Made by a program: the position numbers and the translations under genes | Source of the DNA: Brachypterus glaber | Lineage: Eukaryota > Arthropoda > Insecta > Coleoptera > Kateretidae | Assembly (NCBI GenBank): GCA_958510825.1 | Contig: OY294048.1 | Span: 35,739,026 to 35,803,025 of the forward strand | Reading direction: 5' to 3' | Length of the DNA: 64,000 nucleotides | Notes under the pieces: model-generated | Database searches by the model: none | Seen by the model: the letters and a program-made list of their open reading frames with translations, nothing else | What the model was told of the DNA's origin: nothing | In this document: positions 10,926 to 20,805 of the stretch, one piece after another | Numbering within the stretch: the first letter of the stretch is position 1 | Layout of the letters: every line of letters starts with the position of its first letter

Positions 10926-13900
10926 TCAATACCTATCGCGTTTGTGCTTGTAGTCTCTTTCCCGGTTCGAATGACTCTGAGATCTATGCGGACTTCTTTC
11001 TCTACTTCTTCTCCTCTCCGTGTATGGTCCTCGTTCGTTATTCCTTCTGTCGCGATCTCTTCTGTCATAATCACTGAAAATATCGTTTGTTAGAACGAAC
11101 AGTGCTGCCGATTTTTTTTAAAAAGCATTAATAGGTTTTATCAAGGGAGGAATTGAAATCGATAATTTTACATCATATCATTTTGTCAAGAGATTTCAAA
11201 GGTTGGGTTAAGCTTTTGACAAAAACCGTCCAGGATAAAATACAGTAAATACTGGATTTTTTTGTTAGTTTTTTGTATTGTACTACTTAAATTATTCTTA
11301 TAATGCCTTATAATTAGAAAAGTTATGTAGACTACGTTGTTTTATTTTTCCGATAAATTTTATTCCACTAATTTCAATTTTTAGAAAAAAAAAAATCACA
11401 GCGGATACTGTGTTTTTGCTTTGATATGTTTTGAATTTGATAAATAAATAACCTTACTTTTAAAATTAATTCTTACCCATCAAGCTATGTTGTAAAATGT
11501 ACGATTTCAATGCCCACCTTGATAAAACCGATTAATGCTTTTTAAAAAATTTCGGTAGAGTGGTACTTTTTTTGGTATACCGGGTGAGTTTTATTTATGT
11601 CCACCTCCAAAATTAGGATAAATCTTTATTCAATAAAAACGAAGCTTGGGTGATTTATATAATTCTACATTGGCTATAAAATGGCGGATTTATTTTTTTT
11701 TGTTTCACTTCCGGTTACGCTGGAAGTGGCATAAATACGTTTTTTTAAACAAAGTGGAAATTTTGACGTCGAACGTCACATGACCTAATTATTTGGTTTG
11801 TTTTGGTTTTTCGTTTGTTTGGTGTTTTCTTTTTTTGGGGGAGGGGCGTAGCCCCCCATTTAAACGAGGAGAATACAATTCTGACGAAAAATATACATAA
11901 AAGATTTAAAAACCCTAAAAATCGGCCAAAAAAGTAGCATCGTGGACATCGGACGTCCAATAGCCTGTTCTATACGAACTCGCTATTTTCTCGTCCAACG
12001 TCACATGACCTAATTATTTGGTTTGTTTTGGTTTTTTCGTTTGTTTGGTTGTTTTGATGATAATGGGGGGTACTAGCCCCCCTATTTAAACGAGAAGAAT
12101 ATAATCTGACTAAAAATATATCTTAAAAGCTTTAAAAACCCTAAAAATCGGCCAAAAAAATACTAAACGTGAAAACAGCCGCTTCCTTTTTTAAATGAAA
12201 CACCCTGTAGTTTTTTTTACATTTTTGTATAAAAAACTGATTGTATAAAAACCGATTGTTTTTTTTACTAGTAAAAAAAAAATTTTGCGTCCCTCTGTGT
12301 ATAAACTCTCTAACTCCATTTCTACATATATCGACTTGCGGTTTTTTGCATATTGTTTCTTATCGTATTCCGAAGAGCTGATTAGATTTTGGGGGTAAAC
12401 GATTGTTACCCCCAATCGTTTTGGGGTAAAAATAGGGTAAAACTCCTATTTTTAGCGTTTTTTGTTTAGAATTAAGGCAATTATTATTGTATTTGGTTAA
12501 TTTAGCACTTATATAAAAGATAATTTTAAATTGGTCAAAAAATGTTATAAACAACGTTTTCCTAAAACGCATTGTTTTTGAGATATTGGCGTTTAAAGCA
12601 GTAACAGGTTTTTTTAGCATATCTCACACATTTATAACCCGATTTCAAAAAAATATATTTTAAATAAAAGCTCTTTTTAAGCCCTATAAAAAATGTTATA
12701 TACAGTTTTTTTTTGCTAGAATATAATGTTTTAAAGATACAGAATTTAAAATCAAACAAAACACCTAGTTTAAATTTTTCAAACTAAATGGCTATAGTGT
12801 ACAATAGTGTCGATGTTTTGACAGGGTGCTTGCAACGTTTCATCTAGTTCAAATTGAATCGGTAAAATTGTACCCTAAACTAAGAAGGTGCAACATTTCT
12901 TACCGTGAACCGGCTCTTCTATCGTCTCTCTCCCTATATCTGTCTCTAGTTGATTCTCTGTCTCTGTTATCACGCCGGCCGCCATAACTTCTGTCGTAGG
13001 TTCGTTCGTCATCCCTAAGGAAGCTGGATCGTGCGTCGTCGCGAAACGGCTGTCGATCACGACGTTCCTGCATCAGACGGTCTTCGCGAGCCCGTTCGTT
13101 TGCAACCACGACTGCAGTAGGAGGGAAATGGGTCTGAAATATTTAAAATTATTACACAATGGTCACACTTTAAATACGTAATGCAAAATTTCCCACCTTC
13201 CCTCAAGTAACGCTGAGACTAACTGCCCCCCTATATTTTTTGGGGAAGAGCAAACCGTTTTCACTTTCTTATTTTTTCCTGAAACGTCGAGAAAAATCAA
13301 AATAGGCAAAAAAAATATGTCGGTCGGTCTGTCTGTGTGCATGCAAATCCACGATAACTTAACAACGCTTTGAGCTAGCGACTTGAAATTTGGTATGCAG
13401 ATGTATTTTTATTTTATCTTGGCAAGTTCGTATTTGAGCAAAATCGGTTGGGGGGTAGTGGGCTAAAGTTTTGTTTTAGTCGTTTTTTGTTTTATTATTA
13501 AATAATATTTACCATACAAGAAAAATTTATAAACCACATAAAACGGTAAATAAAACTAGATAAAAATGTTATAATTTTTTATTTTAATGCTGCAGAGTGA
13601 TTCTTCATTTAAAACTGAGCAAAAAAGTATTCTTCACCAAAACACCTAAATTTAAAAGTAATAGCCTTTTAAAAAGTAACGTTTTTGGTGGCAAAAAATG
13701 TTAGTTCCTCTTAATTGCATTTTTTTTTTGGAAACGGTTGCTCCTACAATGTTACACTATATGACATTTTTAATGTATTCTCAAGGAATCTATATTTTTT
13801 ACAAAAAATCCAAAAAAAACATACACATATTTTGTCCGTCTAGGCATGGCTCTGGATAAATCCAAAAAAAATAAATTAACATAAACTTATTGCCCTTATT

Positions 13901-16900
13901 AATACTAGTATACATGCACAAGCTCGCCGCTCTAGCTTAAAGGTACCAGAGTTATTAATTAAAATAATTTTTATTACAATTTTAAAGTACCGTAGCACCC
14001 TTAGGGCTCATTTCCGGGCCAACCTTTATACGAACTTTTTTTGATATTTTTGGATGTCCTCTTAAATTTTGGCATGCCAGTTATTGATCACCCTGTATAG
14101 TCCGAATTTGAAGTCTTTAGCTCAAACTCAAATTGGCCGCTAATCGTTCTAGAGTTATCATGTCACAGACAGAAATATTTTTTTTGCGAAAATAATCCTT
14201 TTTGGATGTAAAACGCCGAGAAATGCAAAAAAATAATTTTTAATAATAATAATAATAATAATAATACATCCAAGAAACATTAAATGTTTAGGACACTCTG
14301 ATAAGTTATTTTGTTACATTAAGTCCAAATGGGAGGATTGGTGTAGTGGACTACCGCGTCGTACTTGACGAGTTTACTACCAAAATAGCGTGAGTTCGAT
14401 TCTCACCGGCGCCGATTTGCCTTTTTCAGTTGAATAATAATTGAAATTTGGCGAATGCGTAAGTGAAGCGGACAATAACTATAAATTGATTTGAAAGTCA
14501 ATTAAAGCCGGTGGTTCCCTCTACTACTAGCCCACACAAGTCCTGGACTTAGGGGATGCTTAATTAAGTATAATAGTACGAGGTTAAACAAAAAAACAAA
14601 AAAAAAATGTAAAAAAAATAATTTTTAAATAATACTGAACAATACCTAATTATACTAACAGTTAAAATAGACATTAATTTATTTAAATTCAAGTACATTA
14701 AGACATTGATTGTCACTAACTAAAAAATAGTATAATGTTTTATTAAGAGGAAAAGTAAAGCTTTTTTTTACTAGTCTGTAGAATTTACTGACGACGCGAA
14801 GCGGAGTCCGGAAACTACAGACGAATAAAAAAAGCACTTTCCTCCGAGTGAAACATACTATTTTTTCTTCAAGCATCCTATATATTTTTTTTAAGTATTA
14901 ATTTTTGAATTTAATTTATTCAGTAATAAAGTATGTTTTTTTATTAAAATAGGCCAATAAAACCCTTTTGAAATAAACTTAAACCTTCCTTAGCTCATTT
15001 AAAATTTTTTTCGTAGGCTAAATCGTACACTTTTCGCGATTTCGATGGTAACTTGTCTAATGTAGCATTTGCAATTTCGGAGAGATTTGTAGGTGCATAA
15101 ACCATATATTCTTCTTCAATCATGTTTAATCAATTTCACGCAAGGTTTTTGCACAGAATGTCGAGTCAACCACCTATTTACATAATAAACAAACAAGTTT
15201 GAAATATGCCTGTCATCAAAGTCAAAGAGTGCTGTCGCCAGTGGTGGTTTTGCTAACTAACTTTACGGCGTACAACAATGAACTCATTTTTTTACTGTAA
15301 AAAAATAGATCACTTCTAACTAGTGTGTTCAGTTATAAAATATGAACATTTTAGTACGCTTGAAGAAAAATACAATTATGACACAATTTACATTGCTAAG
15401 AACCCATTTGTAAGTTTACAAGAGATCACCACAAATAAAGAGTTATTGAGATTGAAAGTATTTTTTTATTGTTTTTAAGTTTAAGTTTTCATATATAGCA
15501 ATTAAATCTTTGTATATATTTACTTTCACTGTACCCATCAATGCATTCCATTACAGTGAAAAGGAAAATGTGATCATGTAAACACCAACAAAGTAATAAC
15601 TCTTCTCTCTAGAATACGCATACCGTTAATATAAAGTATCGTCAACATCTCGGTTTGTCTGTAAACAAATAGTAGGTATATTCAGGCCTGTTACTAGTAA
15701 CTGTTATTGTTGTCTCTGTTAGAACAAAGCTGTGCGAGTAAGACAGACAAATTTATATGTTGGCTACGTTTTTGTCAGTTTTTACAAATGAAATGCCTAT
15801 TCTAGAGAGAAGAGTTATTAGTTCGTTGTTAAATACCGAAATCAAGAAAACGATGGTAATTTTGAGGTCCCATAATGCGATTAAAATCATTTCCAGGATG
15901 ATGCTTGTCTGTAATCTAGGAATACTTATCCTCCACGATATCTGCCAAACGGTTTATCCGATCGACTTGAAATTTGGTATACAGCCACCGTTTAGTCGTA
16001 GGATGCGGCCAATAGTTTTTGGTCAAAAAAAAAATCGAAAAAAACATTTAGTATTGAAAAAAAAAATCAAAAAAAAAATCTTTTTTTTGAAAAACAAAAA
16101 AAAAATTGAAAATTTTAAACAACTTTAGATCTTTAGTTCAAAGCGTTATTAAATTTTACAATCAGGTTCCAACGCATTGCAACGCCGGAAAAGTATTGTG
16201 GCGGCCACAACAGATCTTGTCTTGATTTTTCTCGGGGACTTTAACAGCATAAAATTAGCTTACCTCTAAGTGTTTTTGTATTTTTTGCTGAATTGGGACT
16301 GGTATTCTCGGAAACAAAGTCGAAAACCATTCTAATTTAACTAACCATTGACGGATCACTTGACCTATGGTCATTGTCTGACCACCTCCAGCTTTAACAT
16401 CTAATTCCTGTAACATTCAGAAAATTATAGCAATGTACATATAAAAATTTATATACCTTTAATTTATAATAAAATTTATCAGTAACCATGTCAATTAAGC
16501 CTTTTTTAATAGTTTAACCCATTTTCGTCCACCGTACTCATTTTGTTACACATTTTTAAATCGAGATTAGAGACATCTATGATTGTAAAGTCTAATTATT
16601 TTTACACACACACCTTAAATATAGTTTTATTTCTTCGATTCGACTGCTAAACTTCTCATCTTCACGCAACAAGGGTTTGTTGAAAAAAGTGCACCTGTTT
16701 TTTGAGTTTATGTGCGATAAGTCTGCATTTTCGTAAATAATTGGGTAAATTTTTGGTATTTTATTTACTTGCCTCTCCCCTGGTCAAAATACTGCAAAAA
16801 TACAAGTAATCATTTTTGACCTGTTTGGAAATATGATGTATCCGATAGGAGGTACCTAAGCTGCTTAGGCTGAGCAGGTCAAATATTTTAATTTGTATTT

Positions 16901-18756
16901 TTGAACTTTTTTGACTCCAGGGGAGAGACAAGTTGATGAAATACCAAATATTCACCCAAATATATTTTTATTGCGATTTATTGTATTATTTATGTTGATT
17001 AAGTTTCATAAGACATACAAATACTTTAGTTAATTAATATATAATTACTTTTGTAGTTATATTTTCTTAAAACTTGATTTAAAAGTCACCATACTCAAAC
17101 AGGTACATTTTCAGGGGTAATATCATAAGTGATACTAGGTTAGGTATCGGTGGTTTTTTATAAATTAACAAGCAAACAATAAGCACAATTTTAGATTAGA
17201 GAAAAGAGGGGTAAAAAAACACCATAGTAGAGGTAAGGTATTTTCACTTATCATTATAGCATACTACATATAAATTGTATTCTCATTTAAATATTAAATA
17301 ATATTTTTTCTTTTTTTTTTTTCATTTGAGAATTTGTTTTAAGAATAAAATCGTTTTATTATAATTTTTTTTATTCAGTTTAATTATACGGCCATTCTGC
17401 TCATTTGAGTACACTATTTTATTTATACCAAAAAATTTTTTTTTACTTTAAGTTAAAATTTAAGTTTAACTTCATGTTAAATAATGTAGTTTTTATATAA
17501 CTGATGTGCCTATGGGTCTGGTGGCCTAAAATGGGTTAAAACCGACAAGACTTGTTTTATTTTTAAACAATCCATGATGATATGTAACATTACATCCATT
17601 ATGTACTATACGGAAATGTTGAAACATTTTTTTTTCAACTTTTTTTTAAATATCTTTTGCTGAAACCTGTCAGTTGTTTAGAAAAGAATCCCGTAATTGA
17701 TTTTTAAATGAAACACTGGTGTTTTAGCACAGTTGTATAAATCATAAGAATTAATTTGATTTTGATTGTCGTTCAATGGGCGTGGCTTATTACAAAAAGA
17801 AAAAAAGGTCCCGAATTTTTTTCGGAGACCATTGTATTTCTATGTATTTTGAGGCGCTGAATCCGAATTTAAGGTCAAAATATCACCTCATCAGATTAGT
17901 TTTGGAGATTCGACCTTAAATTCGGATTCAGCGCCTCAAAATACACAGGAATAGAATAGTCTTCGATAAAATGTTTGACCTTTTTTCTGTGTGGCAACAG
18001 AAAAAAAAAGGTCAGGAATTTTTTCGGAGATCATTTATTCCTATGTATTTTGAGGCGCTGATCCAAAATTGAGGTCAAAATAGCACCTCATTCAATAAGT
18101 TTGGGAAATTACCTTAAAAAACGTTATTTTCTAGTATTTGAAAGAAACGTTTTTCTAGGTTATCTCCAAAACTAATCGGATAAGGTGCTATTTTGACCTT
18201 AAATTCGGATTCAGCACCTCAAAATACATAGGAATGGTCCCCGAAAAAATTCCCACCTTTTTTTCTTTTTGTCTGGCTGTGTAAATATTGAATGTTTAAC
18301 TTTTTTATAATTTATGTTAAATATTCGAACAAAGTTATGATAAAATTTTATTACGAATTTTGCCGATCGAACCTATAAAAAAAGAGATAGATATCACTCT
18401 ACCTTTCATGTTACGCACCTCCTCATCTTCGAGATAGGGTTCGTACCATTCCAAGAGACTCGCCGGTGGCAACGTGTACCGGATGTACATAAACCCTAGG
18501 GCCCTGATATACGGCGAATCGCAGTGATTCAGTAGGCCGTTGAGTTGTTTTCTGGTGAGCTTCAGCGTGAAGAGCTTGTAGAGGAGGCAGTAGGCGGTGC
18601 TGACGATCCCTCCGGCGCCGACACCGCGGACACCGCCACACATGCCGGTCTGGCCAGAGGTGCGCCGAGATCCCTTCTCCCACGGCTCCAAATGGGCCAC
18701 TTTCAAATAGATTTCGTCTACTACTTCGTGGTAGGTTTTTAACTCGTATAGGTTAA
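10926..18756 (-). CDS. PRPF38B: Pre-mRNA-splicing factor 38B (PRP38B), N-terminal exon missing
   Basis: Spliceosomal PRP38-domain protein with an Arg/Ser/Glu/Asp-rich tail. Minus-strand exons: 18756-18419, 16407-16264, 13133-12904, 11073-10926 (stop TGA 10928-10926). Acceptors TTTGCAG|TT, TTACAG|GAA, TTTCAG|ACC and TTTCAG|TGA and donors GAG|GTGCGT, GAG|GTAAGC and ACG|GTAAGA agree in phase throughout. Exon A encodes NLYELKTYHEVVDEIY, then WEKGSRRTSGQTGMCGGVRG and GAGGIVSTAYCLLYKLFTLK, the hallmark PRP38 core. Exon B encodes ELDVKAGGGQTMTIGQVIRQ and LEWFSTLFPRIPVP. Exons C and D encode the charged tail (RERDDRRAGSR, RRRSRERSPHRSQSHS). About 286 residues are visible. The first exon, expected to encode the segment ending SPYFKV, is not found between 18757 and the gap and may be in missing sequence. 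The introns are full of fold-back elements and a SINE. Confidence 0.93.
11100..11565. repeat. Fold-back element in PRP38B last intron
   Basis: The left arm (AGTGCTGCCGA, T-run, AAAAAGCATTAAT, GGTTTTATCAAGG; 11100-11165) is complementary to the right arm (CCTTGATAAAACCGATTAAT, GCTTTTTAAAA, TCGGTAGAGT; 11495-11565). The roughly 330 bp between shows no coding sequence. It starts 27 bases upstream of the last PRP38B exon on the transcribed strand. Confidence 0.75.
11763..12170. repeat. Tandem duplication, unit about 235 bp, two copies
   Basis: Both copies start with AACGTCACATGACCTAATTA (11770 and 11998), continue with TTGGTTTGTTTTGG, a G-run followed by TAGCCCCCC, TTTAAACGAG, and end in AAAACCCTAAAAATCGGCC. 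The copies differ by small indels. This is intron sequence of PRP38B. Confidence 0.8.
12285..12845. repeat. Dispersed repeat family, copy 1 (second copy at 26190-26745)
   Basis: Colinear with 26190-26745 over about 550 bp. Shared landmarks are ATCGACTTGCGGTTTTTTGC, TCGTATTCCGAAGAGCTGAT, CAACGTTTTCCTAAAACGCA and GTTTTGACAGGGTGCTTGCA. No open frame of note. The repeat lies in a PRP38B intron. Confidence 0.85.
13262..13500. repeat. Dispersed repeat containing CTTTGAGCTAGCGACTTGAA
   Basis: This block (CGAGAAAAATCAAA, GTCTGTCTGT, AACGCTTTGAGCTAGCGACT, TGAAATTTGGTATGCAGATG) recurs in similar form near 15950, 29430, 38350, 41690, 44650 and, as the longest copy, 48330-49100. It looks like a non-coding piece of an old interspersed element. 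I cannot assign the family. Confidence 0.65.
13565..14100. repeat. Copy of a long-TIR MITE family (other copies 25290-25966 and 54933-55718)
   Basis: Shares AATGCTGCAG, GATTCTTCATTTAAAACTGA, ACCAAAACACCTAAATTTAA, TACTAGTATACATGCA, AGGGCTCATTTCCGG and AAATTTTGGCATGCCAGTTA with the other copies, and ends in GATCACCCTGTATAG. Only one terminal repeat is present, so this copy is truncated. Confidence 0.75.
14241..14266. repeat. (AAT)n microsatellite
   Basis: Uninterrupted AAT/TAA triplets. A similar short run is at 19933-19950. Confidence 0.9.
14331..14613 (+). mobile_element. tRNA-derived SINE
   Basis: The head has RNA polymerase III promoter motifs: an A-box-like TGGTGTAGTGG at 14339-14349 and a B box AGTTCGATTCTC at 14393-14404, about 54 bases apart. 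A body without coding potential follows, with a degenerate A-rich tail (AAACAAAAAAACAAAAAAAA) near 14585-14613. The anticodon arm does not fold into a proper tRNA, so this is a SINE rather than a tRNA gene. It lies in the PRP38B intron between exons B and C, antisense to the gene. Confidence 0.7.
16757..16955. repeat. Fold-back MITE, about 200 bp
   Basis: TTGGTATTTTATTTACTTG with CCTCTCCCCTGG (16752-16783) is complementary to CCAGGGGAGAGACAAGTTGA with TGAAATACCAA (16917-16949). Within it, TTTTTGACCTG pairs with CAGGTCAAATA. Intronic, non-coding. Confidence 0.75.
17790..18287. repeat. Multi-arm inverted-repeat element in PRP38B intron
   Basis: The motif TATGTATTTTGAGGCGCTGA followed by TCCGAATTTAAGGTCAAAAT occurs four times in alternating orientation (17850-17880, 17912-17950 complement, 18043-18080, 18190-18235 complement). 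The outer ends, AAAAAGAAAAAAAGGTCCCG and a complementary CCACCTTTTTTTCTTTTTG, face each other. The pattern is a fold-back element with a duplicated inner hairpin. It is non-coding and lies about 130 bp downstream of PRP38B exon A. Confidence 0.75.
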
Positions 18757-18888
18757 CTGCAAACATTAACATGAATAGTAAAAGATATAGGTGTTGTAAT
18801 ATATAAGGCTCTTTATTCAGAGCTTTATTAATATATGGGGTCTTTCTACCTTCAAATTATAAAAATAGTCTTTTTTAAACATTTTTTT

Positions 18889-19136
18889 ACGAAGGTGTAG
18901 AAGGGCCACAGTAGTATTTTTTTAATAAATTCCAACTTAAAGTCAGAATTTAGTTAAAATCCGACTTAAAGTCAGAATTTAACTAAATTCTGACGTTAAG
19001 TCGAAATTTAAGTAAATTCTGACTTAAAGTCGGAATTTAAAAATAAAATTCTGACTAAGAATTTAACTAAATTCTGACTTTAAGTCGGAATTTATTAAAA
19101 AAATACTACTGCACACATGGCCCTTCTACGCCTTTG
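18889..19136. repeat. Hairpin built from AAGTCGGAATTTAA-type units
   Basis: The outer arms, GTGTAGAAGGGCC with AGTAGTATTTTTTTAATAAA, face TTTATTAAAAAAATACTACT with GGCCCTTCTACGCC. Between them the units AATTCTGACTTAAAGTC and GTCGGAATTTAA repeat at least six times in both orientations. The same units recur at 24070-24140, 24450-24490 and 24640-25160. Confidence 0.8.
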
Positions 19137-19335
19137 GGAACGTTCAAGTATTACGTAACGCGTTATTATAGATTATGGAAGTTTCATATTTTGGCTACCC
19201 CCTCTAATAGGGGGTGTGAGGGGGGGTAGCCAAAATATGTATATAAATCTCTACAGCCTTTAATAACGTCAGAAACGCGGTTTGAAGTGTATGAATTTTG
19301 GTACAATTTGCGTTACGTAATACTTGAACGTTCCC
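19136..19335. mobile_element. 200 bp MITE with perfect 26 bp terminal inverted repeats
   Basis: The ends at 19136-19161 and 19310-19335 are exact complements, starting GGGAACGTTCAAGTATTACG. Related ends appear alone at about 20052-20090 and 32651-32677, and a piece resembling the internal sequence lies at 28830-28925. So this is a multicopy family in this genome. The direct flanking repeat is short (TTT at most), too short to assign a superfamily. Confidence 0.85.
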
Positions 19336-19388
19336 TTTGTATTTTTTTATATAGAAAGAAAAAAGATATAATTGTGAAATTTTGTAGG

Positions 19389-19757
19389 TATGTTTATTTA
19401 TATTCAAAGAATACAACAAAAAATAATTTTAAAGTGCCATTCTTTTGAAAAAAAAAAAAAAACATCAAAAAACGGTGGTCGCCATGATTCCGGCCGTTTG
19501 GATCGACTAAAAAAAAAACGGGATATGATTCAGTATTGAAGTCGCTATAGCCCGAACTAGAATAGAAGAAAATCTTTTAGTTCGGGCTATAGTGACTTCA
19601 ATACTGAATAATATCCCGTTATTTTTTAAGCCGATTCGAACGACCGGAATCATGGCGACCACCGTTTTTTTATGTTTTTTTTTTAATTATGGCTTAGAAA
19701 TGGCACTTTAAAAATCAAGAAAAAAAAATCTGTATTTTTTGAATATAAATAAACATA
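19389..19757. repeat. Long palindrome (arms about 170 bp)
   Basis: Arms pair from TATGTTTATTTATATTCAAA (left) to its near complement at 19738-19757, through AACGGTGGTCGCCATGATTC and its complement, to CGCTATAGCCCGAACTA and its complement, around a loop of about 20 bases centred near 19570. Non-coding. Confidence 0.85.
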
Positions 19758-20299
19758 CTGTGTAAAAAATATGTTTAATAGAAGGTAGAAAGACCCCTTA
19801 AATTAAAAAAGTGTTACAACAAAATTAATTATGCCCTTTAATTTTTTATAATTATACTATATTAATACATATTAATTTTAGTTAATAGAAATTAGAATCA
19901 GTCTCATCGGCTATGACGCTCACTGTATGGATAATAATAATAATAATAATTCAATACGTCACGCAAATTAACCAAAATTCATACTCTTCATACTCCGTTT
20001 CTCGCGTTATTAAAGGATGCAAAGATTTCTTAATTTCATGATTTCAAAAAAGATCTAAATTTGCGTTACGCAATACTTGAACGTTCCCTTATCCACTTTT
20101 AAAGTCTTTAGTTCAAAGTTTTCTCATGGTGATAAATTTCCCTGAATGACAGAGGGGCAATTTTTTATCAGATTCTTTGCAAAATTTATTTAATAAGATA
20201 TTTGGAAATGAACCACCAAGCAAAAATTTTACTTTCTCCAAGGAAAAAAAAATGGCATCAAGACAAGGGGTAAGCCGCTGACAAAATTTTGTCAAATTT

Positions 20300-20475
20300 T
20301 GTACACCTTTAGGAGAAAATCTTAAAAGATTTCCTCCAGATTACCTTGAGTTTCTAAGATTTCCTCAGAAAAGGAGGAAATCTTTAAGGATTTTTCAGAT
20401 TACCTCATAACCTTCAAAGATTTTCTCCAGATTACCTTCAAAGATTTTCTCCAGATTACCTCCAATTTGTACACC
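20300..20475. repeat. Degenerate minisatellite, 23-25 bp unit
   Basis: Units of the type TTCAAAGATTTTCTCCAGAT plus TACC, with two adjacent near-perfect copies (20413-20462) and several degraded ones upstream. The stretch up to 20805 is otherwise unassigned. Confidence 0.75.
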
Positions 20476-20805
20476 TGAATTCCTCTGTGGTTTACCCAGG
20501 GTAAATTACCCCTTGCATGAAGATTGATGACAGGGTGGTCACTGAATTTTACTTGAAAAATTCCCTGACTTTGCCCGAATTTTTACAAAAATTTATCTGA
20601 CAAATTTTCATATTTTTCTCTGAAGTTTCCCCGTATTTTTTTTTGTTTTAAGATAAAAAATATATGAAAAATGGTATAAAATAAAAAAAAAATAAATTCC
20701 AGGCATGAACGTAGAGAATTTCCAGGCATGGCCCCCCATACTCCCCCAATAAATCCGCCCTTGATAATACTCTAGGTGTGTTCATTGGTCCCTGCATTGT
20801 TGCAC

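Larger units (their letters stand above)
18837..19797. mobile_element. Composite inverted-repeat element with GGGGTCTTTCTACCTTC ends
   Basis: GGGGTCTTTCTACCTTC at 18837-18853 faces its complement GAAGGTAGAAAGACCCC at 19781-19797, giving a 961 bp unit. Three further inverted-repeat structures are nested side by side inside it and listed separately: a hairpin (18889-19136), a MITE (19136-19335) and a long palindrome (19389-19757). There is no coding capacity. It lies immediately upstream of PRP38B exon A, in or before its first intron. Confidence 0.75.

Noticed and set aside
12875..13109. Second minus-strand frame over the PRP38B tail exon
   Set aside because: Shifted reading of the Arg/Asp-rich exon; the real frame is fixed by splice phase to the neighbouring exons.
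14331..14414. Functional tRNA gene
   Set aside because: Pol III boxes are present, but no cloverleaf with a proper anticodon stem can be drawn and an unrelated body with an A-rich tail follows.
18423..18742. Additional open frames on both strands over PRP38B exon A
   Set aside because: They are alternative-frame shadows of the conserved PRP38 exon and lack any recognisable motif.
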